Assembly (NCBI GenBank): GCA_029204225.1
Contig: CM055095.1
Coordinates: forward strand, 39,422,141 to 39,486,140
From: Diphasiastrum complanatum
Taxonomy: Eukaryota; Streptophyta; Lycopodiopsida; Lycopodiales; Lycopodiaceae
DNA length: 64,000 bases
Direction: 5' to 3'
Part shown: piece after piece, positions 33,331 to 43,726 of the stretch
How positions within the stretch are numbered: the stretch's first letter is position 1
How the letters are laid out: each line of letters begins with the position of its first letter
Translations under genes and position numbers: made by a program
The notes under the pieces: generated by a model
The model's input: the letters and a program-made list of their open reading frames with translations, nothing else
The model's database searches: none
What the model was told of the DNA's origin: nothing

Positions 33331-33560
33331 AAACCTAAAGTCTCTTAGTGTCAAAGCTTTGGTGTTTTTGCTTTCCTTGTGTTTTTGAACTAAATTTCGC
33401 ACAGTCTGCATATTTGAACTGTTTTTTGCACAGTTTGCACTTTTAGCATTTTCCGAAAAACCGACACATGGCCGAAACATGACTTGGAACATATTCAAAA
33501 GGACCTTCGAGTTTTTCGCAAATTTTGGAATATGCAACATTTTGTCCAAAATGACTTAAA
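33331..33560 (+). mobile_element. Start of 3' LTR after the RT remnant
   Basis: The end of RNase H (GAGAGGGAGCTGAAG, 33318-33332) is the purine tract; LTR sequence follows. It contains TTTTTCGCAAATTTTGG, CCGAAAAACCGAC and TTTCGCACAG words, again the GCGAAA type. The LTR end is not visible. Confidence 0.5.
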
Positions 33561-34583
33561 ACACATTCTCCGCCGACCTTCACCATTGCAATTTAAAATT
33601 GTTTTGGAGTTTTCCATCAATTGATTTCCTTGTTCTTTTTTCTTGTCTTTTTTTTTTTTTTTTTGTTTTTTCTTGGGTCCATTGGAGTTTTACTACGTGT
33701 AGTGTCTACTTTTGCTTTTATCGTCCTTCCTTGTGATAATGTTGGCAATTTATTTCTAATTTTACGATCATCCTAGAGATGGTGACATTGTGTTTGTTGC
33801 TTGTGGGCCGTGTGTGGTTTGTTGTTGTATGGGCTTATTGGCACTGTGCCAGCAGATACGACATGTGGTAGAAGAGTAGCCTTTTAGGTACAAAACATGG
33901 GCATATGGAGGCATGCATAGACATTCATCCAAGGTTTCAAGTGGAGAGGGTTGATTAAGTGGATGTTGAGAGGGGATGTGACATATTGATATCAAAATGC
34001 ATCATTTCATCTTATTATCATCTCCTGAAGTTGTGGGAGATATATGGCCACATGGAGGTTTATAGGGTGCCTATCTAGGATGAGATCCGGCACATGAAAA
34101 ATCAGAGCTCCTGGATTAACTTGCAACATTGCCAAGAGGAGTTGTAACTGCAGTTCAAAATAAGCTTGAGAATGTGGTTAATGGTCATGGAGCTCAAAAT
34201 TGTAATTGTTATATGTAGCTATGAAGGTTGACGAGACCCCGGATGAGCAACTCCCCAAGTTCAATGCAGGCAAAAAACGATTGTCGAAGTTGATTTCTTG
34301 GTGTGCCCCCTAGCGTTGGCCCGTCCAAGAATTGCCCATCAACTCACTCCAGGGCTCCACGTGGGCAACACAATGGCCAACAACAATCTAAAATTTTCCA
34401 TGGGCCTAAGATCTTTCCCAAGTTTTCTTAGTTTCCTGTATGAGCAACACCCAGTAGCCAAGATTTTTCATGGGCTTCCACAACCCCGCACTAGCATGTA
34501 GGGAAGGAAGAGTATTTGTCTTTTTTAGTATGTATGTAAAAGTTGTAATAATCGCCAAAAACTTGAGGGACAAAAAAACACAA
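33561..34583. other. No assignable gene; poly-T tract
   Basis: A T tract of about 17 at 33647-33663. Nothing else recognisable; short frames show no domain. Confidence 0.5.
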
Positions 34584-34860
34584 TTCAAATGATCACACAC
34601 ATGGACAAAAACTATAGGCAAGTTTTCTGGAAACAAAGCTATAGGCTTGTCTTCTAGTGTGACTGTTTCCAATAATCACACATGAACTCAAAGTATGGGC
34701 ATGTTTTTTGAATATAAACCTAACTTTATAATTAAAAAAAAAAACAACAAAGTGTGACTATGGATGCGTCAAATTATCACACACGAATGGAAACCATGAG
34801 AAGGTTTTTCAAACAAAAAAGCTAACTTTCTAAACCTAAAAAAAAAGGTGTGACTGTGGG
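34584..34860 (+). repeat. Three degenerate tandem units of about 95 bp
   Basis: Each unit has a TNATCACACAC start, a GGCAAGTTTT/GGCATGTTTT middle and ends GTGTGACTGT or similar; they begin near 34589, 34674 and 34774. Divergence is about a fifth to a quarter, by eye. Confidence 0.65.
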
Positions 34861-35313
34861 AGCAGCGTATTTTGCACCACCACTACAATGGCAGTGGTGG
34901 TGCTGTAGCCATCTAATGGTGATAGACAATAATACCACTATTTTTCAAAATTATGGTATCATTGCTCACCCTTAGATGTGTGGGCCACCATGCTATGGCA
35001 GTGGGGCTCTCATTAGAGAGTGCACCTCAGAGGCACCTGCAATGCCTTTGCTGCACAGGTCCAACACCATCAAGGGGAGAGATATATATTTTTCTCCCTT
35101 AACTCCATCCATCACCCGTGGATGGACTGGGGCCAGCACTGCAGGTGCCCTTGGAGTGCACTCCTTAAGCATTCCCGTGGCAGTGGCGGTGATACACTCT
35201 CCAGTGACTATGACTGTGGATGTGCTGTAGCCAGTCAGGGCATGGCAGGGAGGGCCCTCAAGAGGCAAGGACTCTTGGGCCCAAAGGGCTCATCCAAGGA
35301 TGAGGCTTGCCCC

Positions 35314-35315
<2 letters not shown>
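34861..35315. other. No assignable gene
   Basis: GC-richer than surroundings (34980-35310). Open frames on both strands have no recognisable domain. Words such as GTGGTGGTGCTG and TGGCAGTGGCGG recur and may be degenerate repeats. Confidence 0.4.

Positions 35316-35373
<58 letters not shown>
35316..35373 (+). repeat. (GA)n microsatellite, about 29 units
   Basis: An uninterrupted AG dinucleotide run. Confidence 0.98.
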
Positions 35374-35378
<5 letters not shown>

Positions 35379-35571
35379 TCATTAACGTCTTTTGCATGCC
35401 CCGAGGCATATAAGACAAAAGGAGTACATGTCAAATGAATTTCACGAGGAGGGATCAAGGCCATCATTCTAATACTAAAACTAAAACTACTAATTAAAAG
35501 CCTATGAGGAGATAAAATAGATCAAAAAAATTATGGTACTACGACCATTTACCAATCAACTGATAAACTCC

Positions 35572-36278
35572 TCATTTCTCTAACTCTACAACTAAAGTCT
35601 CCACTTTTGCTTTAACTCTGATTTTAACAAAACGTATTATACCATCCCTGTAAATGAGATGTTTCCCCAATTCTTTTGCTTTCTGGCGGGTTTGTTTCCA
35701 TTCTTGTACTTGTACGAAAGTTAGAACTTGGTCCAAGAAAATACGAGTATCCTTCGGCGACGGAGAACATCTATCTTGTGTGCTACTGATGAGAAGCTGA
35801 TAACTAATGTCTTCGTATCTTTGTGGGTGCGTCGGGCCTTGTCCAGGCCCACATCGTTGTGTTGGAGCGTATCCGTCAAATTTTTTTTGGCTTCCCTAAT
35901 TGCATCCTGTATATCGAGGATTCCTCGAACTCGAACGTTGAGGGCTTTTTGTTCACGGAGCCGATTCTTGGTGAATGTAGCAGAGATGAAGGAAACAGGA
36001 GGTACACCTTGACCCTTGAGAACGTCAGCCCACGATTTCGTGTGTTGCTTTTGCTAATGGTCTTCAGCTTGATCTTCATCTTCGACTTCTTGGATGGACT
36101 CTATGAGAGCACCTTGGTCCTTGGCTTGACATTGAAGATGAGCCACAATGCGATCCAAGTTTTGGATGTGTGGTACCTCAGTGGCATCTCGATATTGAAC
36201 AATGTGGGCGATCTCCCGATCCTCCTCATCCACTTTCGCTTGTAGCTTTTTGACCTGCTCTTGGAGCTGAGCAACCAT
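35572..36278 (-). pseudogene. LINE ORF1-like nucleic-acid-binding protein remnant
   Basis: Minus strand, start MVAQLQEQVKKLQAKVDEED: a heptad coiled coil of about 60 residues. After a stop the frame continues SWADVLKGQG, REQKALNVRVRGI, DAIREAKKNL and TKTLVISFSSVAHKIDVLRR. A one-base shift near 35755 moves to RILVFLDQVLT, QEWKQTRQKAKELGKHL and ends VVELEK at a stop (35572). Order coiled coil, RRM-like (VRV..., VISFSS), then LDQxLT and RDGIIRF matches ORF1 (gag) of L1-type LINEs, which coats LINE RNA. A length of about 235 residues is near usual. Not paired with ORF2 here. Confidence 0.6.
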
Positions 36279-36384
36279 TGCCTATTGAGCAACCATTGCC
36301 TATAGGGTAGATATCTCTACCAAGGAAACTTAATCGGTATTCCCATCATCCTGGGGTAGGGCCAAGGTGTTGGAGCTGTTAGAT

Positions 36385-36431
36385 AAGAGAGAGAGAGAGA
36401 GAGAGAGAGACACACACACACACACACACAA
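36385..36431 (+). repeat. Compound (GA)n(CA)n microsatellite
   Basis: GA units to 36410, then CA units, then imperfect CACAACACAG. It lies about 160 bases before the likely start codon of the PPR gene, so may be in its promoter or 5'UTR. Confidence 0.95.
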
Positions 36432-36592
36432 CACAACACAGACACAGACAGATACAGAAAAGGGCTCCAAGTAAAGGGAGAAGAAGAGCAGCAGCAGCAG
36501 CTCCACATTTTACTCACCAAATAGCAGCAGTAGCTCCATGTAGCTTCCTATTCATATAATTTCAGTAATCTGTTCCTTTGGATTGGGCAGAA

Positions 36593-36976
36593 ATGGTTCT
36601 TGAAACTACAACAGTAGCGTCTTATGTTCAATCCGTTCCGTGTATATACCAGTGCAAGCATTCCCGCAGATTGAATGACAAGAATGCTACTGCAGCCATA
36701 TGTTTGCACCAACTGCACTTTCGAGGACATGCCTGCTCAACCCTATCTGGCAGAAGGACGATTGTTGGATTGTATGGCTCATTATTACTAAATGCCAAAC
36801 TAGGAAGTCGTTTAGTTTCTGGACATGGATGCCGGTGTCATGGTTTTGCCTGGAAGCCTCAAAATGAAAACAGCAGACCAGAAAATGCAGTTGTAAGGAT
36901 TAGGGTGGGTTGTGGCAGCTGGAGTACTGCGGAGCCTATTGAACACAAACAATTACTGGAATGTCGCATTCTCCAG
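36593..36976 (+). CDS. Probable first exon of the PPR gene (transit-peptide region)
   Basis: An open frame of 128 codons from an ATG in good plant context (GCAGAAATGGTT), ending at CAG|GTGTGAGT, an acceptable donor (GTGTGA or, two bases on, GTGAGT). The protein is Ser/Arg/Cys-rich with few acidic residues near the start (MVLETTTVASYVQS, HSRRLNDK), as for a chloroplast transit peptide. If spliced to 43060-43139 and 43727-45611 the frame is kept through 783 codons including stop (384+80+1885 = 2349 bases). The join is my inference; the two exons are 6 kb apart. It could also be an unrelated gene. Confidence 0.4.
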
Positions 36977-37349
36977 GTGTGAGTTTATACCCCGCTGTCA
37001 CCCAGCCTGGTTTTCATGGATTTTCTGCTAGGATTCTAGAAAGTTAAGCCTTCGAGGAAGGTATTTTGCATTTTTCTTTGAGATAATCGACAATTGGATA
37101 TAGCATTATAGATTTATCTTCTCTGGTGGGACTGTGCACTACCGTCGTTTTCCGCATACGCCATGTAGGGTCCTCGCAGCGTTCTAATGGCTTTCAAAAT
37201 TGCGCAGTTGAGTCTACACATTCTTGAAAAATTAATTGGTAAAGGAATATAAAGGTAATTTTTTAATGAAACAATGAATTGTGAACAAATGCAAAACCCA
37301 AAACGTTGCAGACACATGCCCATTGAATTCGAAGCTTTTCTGAGTGAGT

Positions 37350-37407
<58 letters not shown>

Positions 37408-38162
37408 ACAACATTACAGAAGAAAAATGAGACCATTATAGTTGCCCCACGTGGGAGTTGAATGTATATCAAGTATGTGGAAACTTAGAAACTCCAATGG
37501 CAAGATCAATGTGCTATCTATCTGAAACATGCAAAATGTGATCAGTAATGGATCAGGTGTAGTAAAGTTTCCATGCAGGCTAAATTCAAAGCCTTAAGCA
37601 AAGGGAATAATTATTGTGAGCAAGATCGAAGGAGCACGAAAATGGACAGGAGTTGATGCAACCTCCAACCAGCAATATTGAATGAACATCAAGCACTGTG
37701 AATGAGGGTAGTCACAGATCCACTACAAGAACTATATATGAGGCTAAAGGTAAAATCATTTGAAGGTTGTTGGTCACAAGGTTAGTTAACAAGACACGTG
37801 TCACATGCTGTATGGGGACACTTGGTCCTATACATGAGTGACTCTTGTCAGCCAAGAAATAGTAACTATCTTACTCCTATGTTTTAGGGTATTGCCAAGT
37901 AGCAAGAGCAGATGGCTGATAACGTGTGCCACATGTTTGCTTAGGAAGGATAGGGGTCAAGTGGGTGCTTGAGGTAGAGGGATGTGGTAGCTTAAGAGGG
38001 GAACCTCTTTACTATGCCTCGCCTTTGCTACTATGTAGCTATGGTTGGGAGGAGACTTTGTAGTAACGCCTTTGTGTTTTGATAGAATCTTGCTATGTAC
38101 TTTCAAGAGAAATCAATAAAGTGGATATTTTGTGTACACCTTGGTGGTCTTCTGGGGTTTTA
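36977..38162 (+). other. Proposed intron 1 of the PPR gene, left part
   Basis: No coding region. Contains the (GA)n tract at 37341-37406. The rest is AT-rich unassigned DNA. Confidence 0.35.
37341..37406 (+). repeat. (GA)n microsatellite
   Basis: TGAG units followed by about 28 GA units. Overlapping open frames are artefacts. Confidence 0.97.
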
Positions 38163-38642
38163 TGTAAGAAATACAAGCCAAAGGATCCATGATCTTAACT
38201 ATTCAATCACACAAAGCATTCTCAAAAGAAAGAGAGAGATGGCTAGAAACCCTCTTGTAGAAACTCGTGGACAGCCAAGGAGAATAGTCAGTATTGCTTA
38301 CAAAAGTGTCTTATACAAATGGGATGCACACATATATATAGTCCAAGATGACCATCTAACTTCATGACTATTGGCTATCCAACTACTTGACTATTGACTA
38401 TCCAACTTTCTATAAGTTACATAGAAAGAATAAGGTACCTCCAATGTGTCAAGTTGGGGTACTTAATGTCACAATTAGGCCTAGTGGACCCATGAGTCCC
38501 TACCAAGTTAATTTTATACTAACTTAGCTAATTCTAAGTTTAGTAGGCCTATATGTAATAAATGACCACGGTTACACAACTCTCGACCTTTTGGGTCAAA
38601 GTAACCTATGGTAATGTAAGCAAATCCATTTACATTCCAACA
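38163..38642 (-). mobile_element. Copia element 4: 3' LTR (480 bp)
   Basis: On the minus strand the LTR begins TGTTGGAATGTAAATGG (38642) after a purine tract AAGGAGAG and ends ATTTCTTACA (38163). Its last 137 bases recur at 41875-42011 with three differences, confirming LTR identity. TG...CA ends are present. Confidence 0.9.
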
Positions 38643-39660
38643 CTCTCCTTAAATGGAAATGCATAACATAACATGAAGTAACTTCTCGAAAGAGAAAACT
38701 GCAAGTTGTTGTCCAAACTTCATGTCGCCAAATAAACTTCACACCGAAGTAGTCAAAATCTCATCCCCAATCATGTCCAACATATAAAAGGAAAAGAATG
38801 TGTGGGCTGCAAAATTGAAGAAGTAGTGGGCTGTCCACTAGAAGTTGATGGCAGTCCCTTATCTTCATGATTAGATGGCAAAACCAAATCTGGAAATATT
38901 TCAAGATTTGCATCATGGGGGAAGTCCCCTTTCATGACATGAGTGGGCGCAACATCATAGGAGGTCTTTTCATCAAAATGAACATCACGACTCACTATGA
39001 TTTTATTAGTATCCATATTAAACAACCTATAGCCCTTGCTTTCGCTACTGTAGCCAACAAATATGCATTTAACTCCTTTATCATCAAGCTTGGTTCTTAG
39101 CTTATCGGGAATGAAAGCATAAGCCGTGCAACCAAAGATGCGTAAGTGAGAAACAGTAGGCTTCTTACCATACCAAACTTCATAAGGAGTTAATACCTTT
39201 AAGGCTTTAGTAGGACACCGATTACTAATGTAAGTCGCCGTTATAACCGCTTCAGCCCAAAACTTGTGAGGTAGGCCCTTTGCCTTGAGCATGCATCGAG
39301 CCATCTCCATGATAGTGCGATTCTTTCTTTCGGCAACACCATTTTGTTGAGATGTGTAAGGGGTTGTCATTTGATGATGGATACCCTTGCTTTGAAGATA
39401 AGTACCGAACGTATTCTTTATATATTCCCCTCCTCGGTCGGTACGTAAGATCTTCAAAGAGTGCCCAAACCGGTTTTCTATCATCGCTAGAAAATTCTTA
39501 AAGCGTTGAAAAACTTCAGATTTTGTCTTCATAGGATAAATCCATGTAAATCTTGAAAGGTCATCAATAAAAGTAACAAAGTACTTACACCTTTCAATGG
39601 ATTCGGTCCTCATTGGACCACATACATCGCTATGAACCAAATCAAATGCCATCAACTCGA
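38643..39660 (-). pseudogene. Copia element 4: integrase core, then deletion of RT and RNase H
   Basis: Minus-strand frame: VHSDVCGPMRTESI, FVTFIDDLSRFTW, RTDRGGEYIK and NGVAERKNRTIMEMA hold all three catalytic acids (D, D, E). FWAEAVITATYISNRC, LRIFGCTAYAFIPDK and CIFVGYSSESKGYRLF are intact. The linker ends in HSFPFICWT and stop (38771). Straight after comes what looks like the tail near the purine tract, so the RT and RNase H, about 1.8 kb, are missing. It is a clean internal deletion. Confidence 0.9.
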
Positions 39661-41262
39661 ATAGTTCCATCAATTGGAAAAGCTTGCCTTTGAAATTTTC
39701 CAAGTATGCATCCTTCACATACATGTCCTTCGGGATGCTCAATATTAGGAATGTCTTCAACCATATTGAATCTCTTCAACATCTTCAAGCTAGCAAAGTT
39801 GAGATGTCCAAACCTAGCATGCCATAATTCAGCCAACTCCAAAGAATGTGAACTTGATGCAACAAGACAAAAAGATGATGAAGCTCTTCGCTCATAGGTA
39901 TCGATAAGGAACAATCCACCACATAATGTTCCCGAAGCAATGATCATAAGAAATCTCTTTGGGTCTTTGATAAGACACTTGTCTTCTTTGAATTCCACAA
40001 CCAATCCTTGGATCATAATTGTAGACACCGAAATGAGATTCTTTTTTATTTTTGGAATATACAGTACATTACGAATGTACTTCTCCTCACCATTGGGTAA
40101 GATAATGGGGATCACTCCAATACCTTTGATAGGATAAGAGGTGTTATCAACACCTTGAACTTTGCTTCCATCATGCACTTTTACAAGCTTTGTGAAGACT
40201 TCTTTGTGATAAGTCATATGACGTGTGGCACCGCTATCAATCACCCAATGAATAGATGAAGAAACAGCAACTTGTAAAGCTGAAGATGAGCTGCTTTCTG
40301 CTGAAAAACCAACAAGATTTGACGTGGCAAAAATCTCGTCTTGAGGAGAGATGAGATTATTAGTGAAAAAAGCATAATCATTAGTGATGATTGCAGTACT
40401 TGTATCGTTACCTTTCTCTTTTTCCTTTGCAAGCCTCTTCCTACATTCTTTGATGTGATGCCCAATCTTCTTGCAATAGTGGCACTTACCCTTCTTCTTG
40501 GAGCCTTGATCTTGAGCTTCCTTAGATTTTTTATCATCTTTAGAAGTTTTGAAAGAAGGCTTCCCTTTCCACTTGCCTTTGCCTTTGCCTTTTGCAAAGA
40601 AAGCTTGATCTTCTTGTTCACCAAAGTTGATCCTTGTTTGCTCTTCTTGAAGAAGTAAGCCAACAAGTTCGTCGAAAGAGATTTGCTGTCCCCTAAGAGA
40701 AATGCTCAATGATGACACAAATGGAAGGTAAGAATTAGGAAGAGAGTTGAGAGTAATAGATACAAATTGTGAGTTCTCATCAATACTAAGAAGCTCCTCT
40801 CGAAGATCCTTGATCTTTGTCAAGTGGTTTGTAAGCAAATCACCTTCTTGCATCTTAAAGATAGAAAGTTGATTTCGAAGATATACCACTTTTGCCGCAT
40901 TCTTTACTTGAAACATCTTTGCAAGAGTCTCCCAAGCACTTTTGGAAGCCTTGCATGATCTAATATGAGGAAGGATAGATCTCTTCACTGATAATGCAAT
41001 GACGGACGGAATGTGCTTGTGCATCTCGTCGATCCCACTTCTTCTGTTCATCGGAAGACACCTCCGTAGATGATGAAGTAGTTGTTCTAGATGGTGTAAT
41101 AGGTGCCAAGGTAGGCGGCCTCTCTTCATCACCATTAACTACTTCTCACAAACCTTTAGCAATTAAAATGTTCTTTATCATGTAGCACCACAAGGAATAG
41201 TTTGTGCCATCCAGCCTATCTTCATTAAATAAAGAACCAATAGACTCCGATTCTTTAGCCAT
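39642..41262 (-). pseudogene. Copia element 4: gag, protease and integrase zinc domain
   Basis: Gag starts at ATG 41262 (MAKESESIGSLFNED, LDGTNYSLWCYMIKN); one stop at about 41150 and a frameshift near 41130 separate it from the 497-codon frame to 39642. In that: SAWETLAKMFQVKN, LPNSYLPFVSSL, the knuckle CHYCKKIGHHIKEC (about 40495-40455), protease WVIDSGATRHMT with intact D-S-G, VLYIPKIKKNLISVS, then LWHARFGHLNFAS and CEGCILGKF of the His-His-Cys-Cys domain. It overlaps and shifts into the core frame near 39700. The best preserved element in the window. Confidence 0.92.
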
Positions 41263-41862
41263 AACAGAAAAATCAGCTTGTAGTAGATAGGAAATAGACT
41301 TTCCACGTCAAAATCTACTCAAAGGGCAACAACCTCAAAGCTGAAATTATGAGCATAATAGATTGCAATACTCCACATGCAATTTGCTCAACAAGTAATG
41401 AAATAGGTGGCTGATCTCTGCACAAAAAACAGAATGCTCACAAATAGGTAGACTTCGAATGAAGCCATAACCAAAACCAGAAATTTGTGGCTAAAAAGAG
41501 TGCACACTATGTGCATATAGAGTTGATGGTAGCACCCTACTCCAAGCTCACCAATAGGGGAATTTCAGCAAGAAATGTGTGCAAAACACATGTATCTTCA
41601 TTTAAGAAGTAAATCTGAAATTTTCAGCATGTAATTAAGTCAAGATTACATGCAATTGGTTTGAGCATGGGCGCCCTACTGCTAGCTCTCAAATAGGTGA
41701 AGATGCCCTTCAATTTCCTGCAATTTCTTGCAAATTAGTTATAAGAAGATGAACAGATTCTTCTCCTGCAAAAATCAGCAACTTGATGATTTTCTGCTAC
41801 CAAAAGGGAAGAAGATAGCTTCCTATTGGGCGCCCTCCTGCAATCAATATGATCACCTAAAG
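41263..41862 (-). other. Copia element 4: untranslated leader
   Basis: About 600 bases between primer site and gag. It has several similar short segments (AAATAGGTG and CTGCAATTTC words). No coding potential. Confidence 0.6.
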
Positions 41863-41874
41863 GCTCTGATACCA
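41863..41874 (-). promoter_or_regulatory. Copia element 4: primer binding site
   Basis: The plus strand reads GCTCTGATACCA; its reverse, TGGTATCAGAGC, is a perfect initiator-Met primer site, next to the 5' LTR end at 41875. Confidence 0.95.
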
Positions 41875-42011
41875 TGTAGGAAATAGAAGCCAAAGGATCC
41901 ATGATCTTAACTATTCAATCACACAAAGCATTCTCAAAAGAAAGAGAGAGATGGCTAGAAACCCTCTTGTACAAACTCGTGGACAGCCAAGGAGAATAGT
42001 CAGTATTGCTT
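41875..42011 (-). mobile_element. Copia element 4: 5' LTR, truncated to 137 bp
   Basis: Matches 38163-38299 except at three bases, about 2 percent. The outer 343 bases (U3) of this LTR are missing; the flank begins at 42012. Low LTR divergence suggests a fairly recent insertion. Confidence 0.93.
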
Positions 42012-43059
42012 ATATGGATTTCTGTTATCTAATATGTTTTGTTGAAACTGCTATTTATTTGTTATCTACTATTTCATTCCAAAAAATAGAAGATTGCAAT
42101 GAAAGCCACAAAGGGATTCATAAAAGTTAATCTGAAAGAGATTCAACTTCTGGGCTCAGATTCTGGGTTTAAACCTCAGTGAATGTTCAATAATTCTTCA
42201 ATTCTGGCCATATTTTTGAGGTGGGAGTTATATTACTTATTTTTCTCAAGAATGTTGAAGACCAAGTATTGTTGAGAAACGTTATTGCCTCTTTTGCATT
42301 TATCTTTATCTCATGAAGTCTTGTTCTTCTAAGTTGACAAAGACATATAATATAACTCCCACATTTTTTTATGTTGTGGTAGGGGTTTCAAATTAGTGCA
42401 AGGACAATAAACTTGTAAAAAGCACTACATATTTTATACTACTACTAGTCTCGTGAGTTTATAACCAAGCAATCGCATGTATGGCTCCAATGGACATGTG
42501 AGTCATTTTAGAACTTAAGGGTTGTATTCTTTTGTCATGCACAGATGCTTTTCTGAATGTGGAAATTGATATCTTATTGTAGTGTTGCTCAGGCTCAGTT
42601 TACCAACAAGTCTGCATGTGTGAACTCTGTAAAACCATATAGCTACGTTTTTCAATAGGCATTCTATTGCAAATACTTCTTTGAGACTACCGGCGAGGCT
42701 AGCATATTTGAAGAAAACAGCTTCGCTTATATTTTCAGCGAAGATTGCACATAGCAAGACCTCTTTTAAATCTAGAAGTTTAGTAGGTGTTGGATAGGTC
42801 TAGCTCACCTTCAAAGCAGAACAAGGCCAAAATGAGGTTCTCAAGGCTAAGCTCCATAGAAATGCAAAACCCTAAAAAAGTGAATGCTAAGTTTCTCGGA
42901 TTTCTATTACATGTCCGGGTTATGAACCTTTGAACTGTCCCTAATCTACTATGTTGCTGGGGTTTCTTTAAGTGTGAACTGCATAATGATCATAGTCTAT
43001 ATAAAGTGAATGCTTTTTTTTATATGACTCTCTCAACTCCCTTATCTTGTTCATTTCAG
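42012..43059 (+). other. Proposed intron 1 of the PPR gene, right part
   Basis: AT-rich, no gene found. Ends with a pyrimidine-rich acceptor (CTTGTTCATTTCAG). Confidence 0.35.
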
Positions 43060-43139
43060 GGAAGGGCACGATTTTTGTTTATGGGAGGTCACGGTAGTCG
43101 CATGCGGTGGAGAAATATGTATATTGATTTGAATAATGT
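43060..43139 (+). CDS. Proposed second exon of the PPR gene (80 bp)
   Basis: Bounded by a strong acceptor (TTCATTTCAG) and a consensus donor (AATGT|GTAAGT). Only one of three frames is open (GRARFLFMGGHGSRMRW), and that frame fits the end of exon 1 at phase 0 and the start of exon 3 at phase 2. The joined protein has no internal stop. Still inference. Confidence 0.4.
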
Positions 43140-43726
43140 GTAAGTGGCAATAAAATGAATGATTAACCTTCATGAAGCTATTTATAAAGTAGGATGTGCT
43201 TGGTGTTCAGAATAAAATCTTGCAAATCTTTGAAAATGCATGAAGGATAATGCCAAGCTTTGACCTTCGTGTAATTTATGGAACATTTGACATCAAGTAT
43301 CCAGATTATTATTTTCATGAAGGGTTTGAAGGTTTTTGTTATTTTTTCTTGAAATTATGGGACATGGCGGACATGATAATGCTCCCAAGGCAAGTTATAG
43401 TGCTTAGTTGAATTCAGTTTGTGGTCATTATATTGAACATGATCCAATGGGGTTGGCTCCGTTGGTTAGCTTGCCATCCAGGTTCAAGCCCTCCTGAAAC
43501 CAGGGTGCATTATATCAAACATGGTATACCTAGAGGCTAGTAAGATCTAGCTAGCATACTGAACAAACAGAATATAATACAGGGTAGTTAATGTTGATGA
43601 TGAATCTGGTCGATGTGAAAAAAGTTCTGGAGAGCACGTTTCTATACTTCTGAAATGATATGAGAATTGCATACAAGCTTGTGCCTCGGGCCTTTCAAGT
43701 AACTCATGTTCCTCTGGTGATTGTAG
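43140..43726 (+). other. Proposed intron 2 of the PPR gene
   Basis: Begins GTAAGT and ends TGATTGTAG. Contains a tRNA-like SINE piece at about 43446-43520. The alternative acceptor at 43699 (CTTTCAAG) is in the same phase. Confidence 0.4.
43446..43520 (+). mobile_element. tRNA-derived SINE-like fragment
   Basis: GGGGTTGGCTCCGTTGGTTA resembles a Pol III A box and AGGTTCAAGCCC a B box. The spacing is shorter than in a real tRNA (about 15 bases between boxes), so it is not a tRNA gene. A tail cannot be delimited. Confidence 0.4.

Noticed and set aside
34976-35385. GC-richer overlapping frames on both strands
   Set aside because: No domain and frames are open on both strands because of composition.
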